Source of the DNA: Syngnathus acus
Lineage: Eukaryota; Chordata; Actinopteri; Syngnathiformes; Syngnathidae
DNA length: 64,000 nucleotides
Direction: 5' to 3'
NCBI RefSeq assembly: GCF_901709675.1
Contig: NC_051100.1
Location: 8,404,786-8,468,785 of the forward strand
In this document: positions 48,801 through 60,800 of the stretch, piece after piece
Position numbering within the stretch: position 1 is the first letter of the stretch
Layout of the letters: every line of letters starts with the position of its first letter
Position numbers and translations under genes: made by a program
Notes under the pieces: model-generated
What the model was told of the DNA's origin: nothing
The model's input: only the letters and a program-made list of their open reading frames with translations
Databases searched by the model: none

Positions 48801-51800
48801 TTCACTCTCGTCCATCAGCTGCTTCTTTGCATATTCAAGTTCCTGCTCGTGCTCTTTCCTCATTAATCGGATGTCTTTCTGTAACCTGGTGAAATCTTTG
48901 TGGATTTTCTCTTTCTCACTCTTCATGTGATTTAGTTTGCTCTTGAGAGCATCGAGAGAATCCTCATCCGGTTTGGCTAAGTGGTTTTCCATTTCATTTT
49001 CCAACACGCTCTTTGTTTGTTGAAGACTATTTCGTTCCGTTCTGCTGTCAACTTCGACTGATGTGTGGGCCTGCATCGAAGCAGCTTGATGTTGCTCAAA
49101 CTCAACAACCTTCTGTTGGATTTCTTCTTTCAGAGCACTAACTTGTTCAAGAAGCTCTTCTTTCTGCTCTTCAGCTTCTTTAAGCCTCGATTCAACTTCA
49201 AGTGCTTCCGCTTGTTTGAGCTTCATTTCATGGACTGAATCTTGAAGTGCCGAGAGCTTCTCTTCATACGTGCACCTCAGTTCCTCGAAAGACTCCTCCA
49301 ATGTCCGCTTCACGTGAGCCTGTGTCTGTTCCAGTTCCTTTGCCTGCACTTCTTTGAGCTTGACAAGAACCTCCTCGAGAGATTTGTTTTTTGCCTCTAA
49401 TGTGTCAATGCATTCTTGACTGGAGATTTCATTTTTCTTGAACTCCTTGTGGCTCGCCTCGAGACTCTTGATCAGCTCATCTTTTTCATCGAGCTGTGAC
49501 GTCAGCTGCTTCTTGATTTGTCCGATTTTTTGTTCCGCTTTCTTCTTCAGCTCGGATATTTTACGACTGCTCTCTGTTGTCAACCTCTCCTCGGTTTCTT
49601 TCACACACTGCTCTTTGCTTTTCATCATTTCCTCTTTCAACCTTTCAAATTCCTCTTCCTGAGTCTTGAGTTGGTTTTTGCTCTTTTGGTTGTCCTCCTC
49701 GAGATGGTGCAGTTTTCCTTCCAGCTCTTGCTCTAGATGCCCGTTGCGTTGAAGCTTTTCAACCAATTCTCTCCTCTCGTTCTCCCTGATGCTATGCTGC
49801 TGCGTGAGGTCACGTGAGAGTTGTTCGCACTCTTTTATCTTCAAGGCCAACTGCTCCTGGAGCTCACAGAGCCGAAGGTTGGCACTCTGCAGTTCCACAG
49901 TCAGCCCGCTCACCTTCTGCTCCTTCTCGCTCAAAACTTGGTCCATCTCCGACTTGCTGATGGACTGATTGTCAAAGCTCATCGTGAGCCTCTGCAAAGC
50001 TTCGTTCTTCTCAGAGACAAGGCGTTCCAGCTCTTCCAGTCTGGTCTTCAAAGATGCTACAGTGTCGTCACTTTCAGACAGACTAGCTTTGAGAGCCTCG
50101 ACCTGCTCCGAAGTGGACTCTCGCTCCTGCTTTAACCCCTGAAAGGTCTCTTCCATTTCAACTAATGCTTTTTGTCTCTCCTCTTCGTGCTGTTGCTTCA
50201 GCTCGAGTATGGCTTTCTCCTTACCGTCTACTTGATGTTTCAAGTCACTGATGATGCTTTCCAAGTTAACCACTTGCAACTCATTTTCTTTCAGACTCAT
50301 TGATATGACTCGGTTTAACTCCTCCGTCTTCTGAGCCGTTTCACTGGCCGAAAGAGAATTTTTCTCATTCTCAATCGTTAAGGCTTTGATTTGCTCCATG
50401 TGAGCATTTACCTGAGCAGTCGCCTGTTCTAATGAAATGCATAGTTTGTTATTCTCCTCACACTTCTGGCGGAGATTCTCCTCTAAAGTGCAAACTCGAT
50501 CTACTTTGTCAGAGAGAACATTTTTAAGGTGCGCAATATTTTTCTGGCTACAAAGAAGTCTTTCTTTTAAATCCGAGACTCGATATTCAACTTTCTGACA
50601 AAGTTCAGCGGCCCCGTCGGCCATTTTGCACTGGACGTCATTACAGTAATGCTGCATTTGGTTGCTGATCATAATGAACTGCTGTTGGAATTGGGCTTCC
50701 AAAGCCTCTCTCTGAACTGCATCTTCCGCAGATTTAGTCTGCAAGCCCTCACATTCCTTCCGTCTGGAACTTTCAAGGGCTTGAAGCTGCTTCTCCATAT
50801 CCACCAAATTATCGGACAATGTCTTGATTTTTTCTCTGCTCTCTTCGTCTGTTATGTTGAACTTGTCCTGCAGGGAGTTTCGCTCATTCAAAGCCTGCCC
50901 GAGGTTCCTCTCCACTGACTCCAGTTGCTCTCTCAGCATAGCGTCACTTGTTGACAAACCTTCGAGCTTGACACCTACATGGTGAAGTTCTTCTTTTAGT
51001 TTTTGCACTGTTGTTTCTTGAATCGCAAGCTCCTCCTTTTGGTTCTTCATTACAGTAAGTAGTTGCTCATTGTCTTCTTTGCTGCTGTTGAGTTTTAAAG
51101 AGCATTCTTTCAATTCTTGTATCTTTTCCTGGAGTATGTGCGAGTGTTTTTCCGTTAATTCCTCCTCCTGCTGTCCCAATTTCTCCTGCCAATGGCGCTC
51201 CGTCTCAGCGAGCTCGTCTTTATGGCTTTCCCGTAGTTTCTCCACTTCCCCCAAATGGTTAGCTTGCAGCTCTGCCATTGTATTGCTTAAGCCTTGGGAA
51301 TTTTTTTGGGCCATCTCTAAAATTTTCTCTTGAACTTGCTGCTCCTTTTGTTGAAGCTCTGCGTCTTTCTTTGCAAGTGCCATCTTCATGGATTCTTCTT
51401 TCTGCTGAATCTTTTTCTTAAAGTGATCTTGCATTTCTTTGGCTTTTTGTTTGATCTTTTCCATTTTAGTTTCCTGTGTTTTCAGTTTATCTTGCATCTC
51501 GGCGATAGTGTCGTTCAGCTTCCTTTCATGAGCAGCTTTTTCATCCTCTAATTTTTTCAGAAGGCTTGTTTGCTCTTCCTTTTTAGTGCTAAGATCTTCA
51601 CTGTGCAACTTCTCCTCGGCGAGTTCGTTTTTGCTCTGCTGTAATTGCTGCTCTAATTCTTGATGTAATAACTCTTTGTCTTGACAGTCTTTTTTTGCCA
51701 CTTCAAGCTGATGTTGCAAATCTGTCAAGGCATTCTTGGACTGCTCAAGATCATTTGAGAGTTTATTTGATTCTTCTTTAACTTCTTTCAAGTTTGAATT

Positions 51801-54800
51801 TTCCAGCTGGAGATGTGATAAGGATTGCTGCAAATCTTCCAGTTGCTTTGCTCTGACATCGAGCTCTTCGAGACTGCAATGCGATTTTTCTTTTAGAACT
51901 TCCTCTCCTTGAACGAGCTCTTTAATTTGATTTTCCTTTTCTCTTAAAATAAGGTTCAAAGCATTAACTTCCTCTTTCAGCGTTTTCTCCATCCCCCCAA
52001 GTGACTGTTCATGCACCAGCTTAATATTTTCCATTTCTGCACTGTGCTTTACCACCAGATCCTGCAGAGCTAAATTATGCACATCTTGTACTTCAACCAA
52101 CTTCAGTTCCAAAAGTTGTTTACTCTTCAAAATTTCAGAGAGCTCAGCTGAAATTGCTTCATGCTCAACCCGCTTCGCATCCAATCTCTGACTCATCTCC
52201 TCTGTGTGCAGACGAATCTGCAGGTCTTTCTCTTTCAGAAGTGTCTCCAACTCAACCCTCTGTTTTTCCTTGAGCTCTTCCAGAGCAGCATTGTGCTGTT
52301 GGGATGAAGCGTCCTTGTGCTTTTCCAGCTGTGCCCGGTGCTCTTCCTCTAATGCTGACATTTGCTCTTTGTGGTTATCCTTCATCTTGTCCAGAAGATT
52401 GGACTGCTCATCTGATCCATCTTGGGACATCTTTTCCAGGGAGCTCTCCAACTCCATTATTTTCTGAAGGCATAGGGAGATTCATTCAATGCAGAAAAAG
52501 ATATAGTTCATCAATCACAACAGACAATATTATAAATAAAAATATTTAAAAGAAAAATAGCTGACAATGTTGCGCTTCACAGCACAAGTTGGAAGCATAA
52601 AACTACCACATGACAACCTTCAAAGTTGCCTATAAAAACCACAACTCACAGTTTTTGCTACTTCCAACTCTTGCCGCATCTCTTTAACTCTATTCTCGCC
52701 CTCTGCAATAAGAGCCGTCTTCTGCAACTCTGCATCCTCCAGCGCAAGAGCAGCCTGCTGCTCTTTTTCCTCGATTCGCTGAGCAAACTCCTCTTTACAC
52801 TGCTCCTGAAAACCCGTGCAGCAATCCCATGAAATGGTGACATAGTTGGGAGGAAATGATCAACTTTGACACCTACCACAGCTTTGCTGATTCTGTCATT
52901 TATCTCCTCTTCTTTGGCTGCCAGGGCTTCACTGTGGGATTTTTGCATAATGGCCTCCCTCTCTTCTGATGATTTCTAATGTTGAGGAAAAAGATAAAAT
53001 GGTGATTTTGTGGCTCATAAAGTCAACTGCTTGACCAAAATATTGATGAGGGGCAATCAGCTTTAAGTGCAACGCTGGACGGAGGTATTGTACATATAGT
53101 GCAGATATCATGCTCTAACCTTCATGATTGTGACAACTTCCTGTTTGACTCGTGTAAGCTCCTGCTGCAGACTCTTCCTCTCCTCTTCATTGATTCTTTC
53201 CGATTCACTCATTTGGTCCTCCATTTGAACCTGCAGCTGCTTTCGTGCTTCCTCGGCCTTATGTGCTGCACTCAATGCCCTCTCAAGCTCTTCAAATACT
53301 ACAAGAAATGCACAAATAATAAACACATGAATAGATTGTTACTCCAAGATGTTCCATATGTGCTTCCAGGAAGTAATTTTTTACAGGAAGTAATTTCACA
53401 CACCTGATTTCTCAGCCTTTTCCTTCTGGTCCTGCAGCTCTTCATTCTGGGCATTGGCCAGCTGGAGCCTGGAGCGGAGCTGTGCAACCTCCTCTTCTTT
53501 CATTTCCAGAGTCTCGTGCATCTGCCGTTTTGTCTCAGCAATCACCATACCCTAAAAGCCATTTACATTAGTTTTGTCTTAAATTTAGTGCAAACATTGA
53601 GTGGATGAAAAACATCAAAAATTCAAAGCTCTTCCCACTGACCTTGTCCTGCTCTAGCTGTTCATTTTGGTTCTTGACATCACGCAACTGATTGATCAAC
53701 TTACTCTTCTCAGTCGTGTGTCGTTCCTACAAATTATGAACAAAAACAAATCTCACCAAATTGTTCATTCACTTTTGATCTTTGGACATAAATTGTAAAT
53801 GGTTATGATAAGTTTCACTTGCTCCACCACCCACAAGCCAAACCGCCGTGTAAAACCAGATAAACCCAAAACACTGACCTAAATTACAGCCCAGTTTAGT
53901 GGTAGTGGCTTGTAGAAGCAATGTACGTTTTACGACTGTTGGCTACGACACACACGCAGACCGGACTAACTCCCAGGTTTGAGTTTATGAGCATTAGGAC
54001 CAACACTGATAGCATAGAGAGTACGAATAGATTCCTGTTTTATGATGCACTTCAAGTGTGCTTTGTCAAAGATTTTGCAAGATCATCTGGTTTGTGTTAA
54101 GAGGGACTAAAAAACATCCGAGAAATGACAAAAAATATTATCATTCCACTGAGGCGCTAACCCCCCCCTACACACAATGATTCAGGCATGTCACAGTGAC
54201 ACAGCATTAGCAAACATCCTGGCTGAATCCAGGAGTGTTTGGATTGAGCGACTCAACACCACAGTGTCACAAAAGTCTGTGTAATATTGACTCGGACAGC
54301 CTTTCTCAAGAAACTATTGATTACTTGCTCTGATTGGCTTTATCTCAGCCTAAGAGAGATATTCTGTGGGAAAATATGTTGGGATGATAACCAACATATT
54401 TTGCAAACCAACTTGTAATTGTGACATGAGCTATGAGCTATTGTGACCCATTTTTTGAAAGTGGCAACGGAAAGGCTTATACACACCTTCATCCTTTCCA
54501 GTTCTTGTAGTCTCTCCTGCAGCTGCTCTTGCAGAGTTTCATTCTCGCTACTCATGTGGACGCTGCGCTCCTTGTGCACACGTATAATTTCTTTGCACTT
54601 CTGTAGTAGGTTCTCTTGTCGCTTCACTCGCTTCTGCAGCGCTTCCATAAGTTTAGCTGGATCACTGACGCCCTCTTCTGTAATAAAATAGAATGCACCA
54701 TTTAAATCCAGGTTTGTGTTCAACTGTACTTTACGAAGGTAAAAATAAAAACACACCCTCAGGTACTTCAGGCTCAACTTCTTGGTCATTTAAAGGCCTG

Positions 54801-57800
54801 GTGGATTTGGATTCTGCGGCATCTGTAGAAACGGGCAGCTCACCCTCAGCCACCAAAGCACCGTCAGACACTCCTTTAACTCGTTTCTTCAGCAAAGCAA
54901 CCTGTGTCAAAAAGAATTTGATTACAAGAAAAGCAAAAACGGAAATATAAGACAATTTGGAGTCTTCAAAGTCTTCATTTAATGCAAGTAACAAAATCCA
55001 CAATGAGCACTACTCCTTCCCTACCTTTTGAATAGTCAACATGACAATCTACAGTACACAATGAAGTAGTTACCTGAGTTTGCAGGACAGTAATCATCTG
55101 GTCTTTCTCCTCCAGTGTAGCATCAAACTCGTCTTGAAGGTGTTTCTTTGCCTGCTGGTCCATTTGTAACTCCTAAAATCATTCTAGGGTTTAACATCAC
55201 TTAACCATACAAAACACATTAAATAAATAAAAATGATTGCTCTTAGGAGACCATTTTTTTTAATATAGCCTGACCTCTCGTAGTTCTCCTATTCTGCGCA
55301 GAGCTTTGTCTTGACACTGGCTTAGGATGGCCTTCGCAGGAAAAATTGACATGTTTATATAATAAATTTTTAAAGTGGGGGGGGGGGGGGGGGGGAAACA
55401 CGACGACGGATTTTGCAGGAGGTTACCTGTGTTTTTTCTTTATCTCGCTGCACTGTGCGATATGCAGTAACCAGCTACAGGGTAGACAATGAAGTTAATT
55501 AGGTAAACTAGTCAACAGAAATGACCTGAAGGCGACTCACCTCCGAGTACTTCCCGCGATACTTCCCCAGGCTCGTCTCCACTCGGACCAACCGATGCAA
55601 AAGCTGCTCTTTGGGGAGAGACTCTGCATTCCCTGGTGCCTCCTCAGCTTCGCTCTCAATGTCTGAAGGTGGGTCATACGAAGGGGCACCAGAGGCTTCA
55701 TTTTCTCCTAAATGTGTCAAGGACTCGCGCGATGAGCTCCGAACCAGGCTTTCTTTAGAGGGAGAGCGGAAGAGGAGTTCAGCCCGACTGGCGCCGCCTC
55801 GAATTATGGACTCCATTGAGGGTACTTTCAGCTGTAGTTTTTGGGCAAAGGACTGAGGTTCTTCTCTCTGTCAGAAAGTTGGTCCAAATGGAAAAAAAAA
55901 AAACTTTAAAACAGGTAAGGAAAAAAAAATATATATATATCTATGAAGATGGACAAGAGTGTGGTGACGCACATGAGGAGACACACTTCCATCCCCGTTG
56001 ATACTTCCACTGGGAGATCTGGTTGGACCTTTAGAGGCACTCTGCAGAGATAATGTTTATTAGAAAGAGAGCGGTTACTCGTATGTCGGGTGAACCGATG
56101 TCCTGGGTCAGTTAGTTATCCAAACCCAGCATGACTCCCTGATTACTCTGACGGGAGCAATATTAGTATTGCTGGGAGCAATGCAGGGGCATTGGGCACC
56201 CTCATGCAACTCAAAGGGGAGGGAAACTGAGGAGTTAAAGACATAAAACGAAGGCATCTCTACAAAACAAAAGGGTTAAAACGCGACTGACCAGCCACAG
56301 AGTAAGAACGGACGGACAGTTACATTCAAGTCGGAGAGTTGGTCTTAAGAGAGCACAAGAGAGTTATAACTGGGCCAAGTTGAACATTGAGCAGCTTAGC
56401 TGGTTTAGTCAACTGGTTAGAAGCAGATTTAGCAAAGCAAATTATTCTCTCCTCACTTGTCCAGCTCCAAGCTTCCCTGGCCTCGTGATACACAACATTT
56501 TAGATTCCAAAGGCACATATAGAGACGTTAAGTCCTGTTGATCTTTTATTTTATTTTTTTTGCTCCGAGGGAGATATTTCATTCATATTTCATACATATT
56601 TCACATAAACGTCCATTGTACTCCAATTAGCAATTATTCGATTTTCCAAGAACATTTTAATAAGGAAATAAAGAAGAAAAAAAAACTCCAAACACGGTTG
56701 TAGAGTTTGAGTGGCCCTGATGACAATATTTTGACAAGATGGAGATAGAAAAGTCTGATCTGTGTAATTGCAAATTAAGGTTTCTGCACGAAATATTAAG
56801 TTCTGTTTTTCTGATGTACCAAATACTTGTTTCATGCAATAAAATGGAAATTAATGATTGAAAAATCATAAAATGTGATTTTCTGGATTTTTGTTTTAGA
56901 TTCCATCACTCACAGTTGAAGAGTACCTATGATAGAAATGACAGATTTCTACATGCTTTGCAAGTGGGAAAACCTGAAAAATCAGCAGTGTATCAAATAC
57001 TCGTTCTCTCCACTGTATTTGCAAAGAAATTAGGATTGAAATCGCAGTATGTGAACAAAATTATAGGATAAGAATATACTATACTCGCCCTTCAACAGAG
57101 ATTTTAAATAATGACAATTATTTCAGTTATGCTGTTTATCTACAGAACCCCCCCCCCTGCCCAATTGCTTAAAAATCATAACAGTAAAGCAAAGTTAGGA
57201 GATATAAACTCTCCATTTGGAATAAACACACATAAGGGGGCAAGGTCTTTCAGGCGACCACAGAAGATGCTGTATCGGTGGGGGTTTAAAGAAGGCAGGC
57301 AATTGGGGACAAAAGACAAGGGGTATAGATTGTGACAAGTGGGCGTAACACATACAGCAAAAAGCAGACAGGCTTTTTTTATACCACAACATAAGCTAAA
57401 AACGCTCATCAGATGCAGAGATATCCCTGAATGGAGATGCCTTCCTGTAGCTAAATCCAAAAGCAAACGGGCGACAGAAGAGCAGGGAACAGGCCCTCCC
57501 GAAATGGGCTGCAACCCGCTTCCGCTTTCCCCAAAGGGGGACAGAGTCAGGACGGAGGACCAGAGCAGGAGGAGGAGGAGGAAGGAGGAGGAGGAGCAGC
57601 GATGCGGAGGAAGAAGAGGCAGGACGTGAGGACAAACTCACCACACTGGCTACCTGGGCCGTTTTGGGTCGTTTTGAATGGTCCAGAGCAAAGATAGTAT
57701 ACTCAGAGAGAAAAGCGGGTTCTGCTATCATCCCGGCCAGCACCTGACCCCCCGTCAGTGCAGTTACGGGTCGAAAGGTGGAGGGAGGAGAGGAACACAG

Positions 57801-60800
57801 AGAGCAATGAGAAAAACAACAACACCATGACAGTGGAACGGCGCTGTGGGGAGTGTGAGGCAAAGTGAGAGAGAGAAAGAGAGAGACGGAACCTCTATAG
57901 TCGAATTAAATTACGCAGTTCATAATTTGACCATTTGGAGGGTTTCTTTTGTGCCTTTCGAGATGGGCCGGAGCAAACTTTCATGCTGAAATTTTTATTC
58001 ATTCATTCATTCATTTATTAAAGAAAAGATGTGACACTGGTATCACTTGAGATAATAATCGGAAACTGAATGAAGTAATAATGTAAATATAATCAATTAA
58101 TAGGTCAATGAAATAAAGAACATATTAAATTGATATGCATTTTTTTTTTTCTGAATCTATTTCATCATTTATAATTCATCAATTTAGCAAATTTATGATT
58201 GGAGTAATTAATAAAAAAATATTCAAACATTTATAAACACACAATATTTTCAGAAAAAAAAATCCTAATCAGGTAGATCTTTTGTTTTACACTCTTGACT
58301 TCTACAAAGGCTCATCTGCAAAGCAACGCACGATGACAACTAAAATTAAGAGCATTTTATTCTTTGCAAGTCTTCTTAACAGTGCTATGTTTTGTTGTTT
58401 TACACGTTATTCAAATCAGTTAATTTTACACCAACAGTATATGATCTTGACATGAGCCCACTTTTTTTTCTCTGTTCAAATTTCATCTGGGGAAATGTTT
58501 GGAAAGGCAAACAAAATGGAACTCTTCCAGGATTCAACAATAGAGGCTCCACTATATAAGCAAGAATGAAAGAGCAAGAAAAATAAGAGAAGCGGGTACA
58601 TGAAATAGTTAATGTTAATGTCACAAGTAACAGTTTAACATCCAAGTGTGTGGTCTTCAAGTTGGGCAGCTGCTTCAATTTCTTATTTGAATTGTCCAGA
58701 GGTGGAAACTTCTGCATGTCTTGCCAGGACAATCATATTGATCATTGATGTACTTAAGTTGTAAATATTGTCTTGTTCTTTGAAATTAAAAAAAGAACAA
58801 CAACAAAAATTCAATGAATTCTTCCTTTGGTAAAAGTTGAAAACACACTCCCAAAGATGTCAAAGTGTTGGAGATTTACAAAGTGAAAATGATGCTGCCA
58901 TCATGACATGTCATAAAATGGAGGGCTGGCTGGAGGACCTCAATTACAATCAATTTAATCTAGAAAATAAAGGAGGACCACGACTATTTGGGCTGTATCG
59001 TCACTAGTCTAATATTTGATGTTGATGGAAATTGAACCAAAGCAGAGGTACTTCTAAACATCCAAGGCTCTTTCAGCCTGATTCTGCGACAACCCATTAT
59101 CATCTACCTTCGTCTTGTCCATATCCTCAAACTGAGACTGTTATGGAGAAAAGAAAATGCAACAACTCACCAGGGATAGAAATCACTTGAGGTTGCATTC
59201 ATTATTAATGAAAATATATACTGCACTAAAAAGTAGTCTGTTCTATACCAATCAATCATCCTTTATACAATGCTTCCAATTCAGAAACCTAATGGTGGGT
59301 TCTGGTACAATGATGGGGAAACAACTTGCTTATCCACTTATATTAGCGAGCTTTAATAAATGATATTTTGTTGTGATTTTTCAGGGTCAAACATCAGAAA
59401 CAGTCTTTATTAAGCATCTGGCTTTTCATGACAATAATTGCTGCTCTAGAGCAGTGCGAAGTCATTATGATGCTTGTCATTGGGTTTAAAGTAATGACGA
59501 GGGCTTGATATAGAAAATAATGACAGAAATGAATCCCGACAACTGTGATACGTGTGGAACATACAGTGAAGATATTTTTAATTCAATGTGAGTCAGTGAT
59601 TGACGATGTATATTATGATGATTCATTGGCCGCATCCTTAAAGGTTTAAAAGGCGCTGCAGGGTAGCTGGGTTACATTTATTAGCGGAGGGCTTGTTATT
59701 AAAGGAGATCAGAGCATAACAAACTGGATTCTTGCGCAATTATTGCACTTTATCTTGTATAGAAAACAGAGGAGATATAAATAGCTGTCTCTAGCTATCG
59801 GATATCATCATCATGCTCACCTCTCGGTCACTGGCAGAGGGAACAGCGTCATTGTATAACGGGTGGGTTTGGCTGCTCCGGCGGTCTGCAGAACCCAGCT
59901 GATAGAGAAGAGAGAGAGAGAGACACGCACAGGCAGAAAGAAAGAAAAGAAAATACATCTATTCATCATGTCATTTTTATTGCCATTGTTAACTACTTGG
60001 TGGTGCAACTCATTCGGACGGGGATTTAATGTTTCGTATTTCATGTCCACCGACAGCACTGTAACATGGATTGTAAATGTTTCATTAGTGAGTTACAAAC
60101 AAATAACTCTAAATTAAAACTAAAACAATTCAAAACAAAAAACTCCAAATTAATTAAGTGTATGCATCCAGAGTTGCACAGTTAAACTATCAGACTTACT
60201 CATTAGGCAAAAAACGTCTTTAAGACAACCAATATTGGTGAAAACCTTGCAGTAAATGAGTAAATAATAGAACATCAAGAGTTCAACCACGTGACAGACA
60301 GACAATGCCCATGCAAACCGATGCTGAATAGCCACGTTTGATTATTTTTTTTATCATATTAATCTGCCAACACCCTTACTGTCAATATTATGCACTGTAG
60401 AATTTGCTTTAGTCTTTTTACATATTCGTAAGCAAACAGCTGTCATGCACCGACGGGATCCGAACTCCACTTGCAGCCCACTGACAGCAACAGTCACGCC
60501 CATAAACACATTTGAGCGAAGGTCCCGTACCCTTCGTGAAAGTCACTCCCAAGTATTTCAATCAACAAGAAGTTTTTCCTGGATCGTTCCTAACGAGCAT
60601 ATAACTTCACTTGGTTGGAAGTGAGTTGCAGAGTTGTTAGCATACATCTACGTTTGCAAGGCACTAAAAATACAACTCGAGGAAGCGTTTTACATCTTAA
60701 TAAGCTTAGTAAGAGGGATAAAGAAAACAACGATCAACGATCCCAATGTCACGATCACTTTGCTCTGCGATCGTTCGCCAAGGCCACAAGTTTACACGGG

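Larger units (their letters stand above)
57744..59820 (-). other. golga4: GOLGA4 intron between exon 2 and the cassette exon
   Basis: Contains the candidate microexon (59108-59137), the GA tract (57866-57887) and an (ATTC)n tract near 57996-58015. The rest is AT-rich without recognisable features. Confidence 0.55.

Noticed and set aside
49438-52549. Several plus-strand open frames opposite the GOLGA4 giant exon
   Set aside because: Mirror images of the coiled-coil codons; Leu- and Ser-rich translations are typical antisense shadows.
60440-60520. tRNA-like B-box (GGGATCCGAACTCC on plus) upstream of GOLGA4 exon 2
   Set aside because: No matching A-box or cloverleaf could be folded by eye; at best a decayed SINE fragment.
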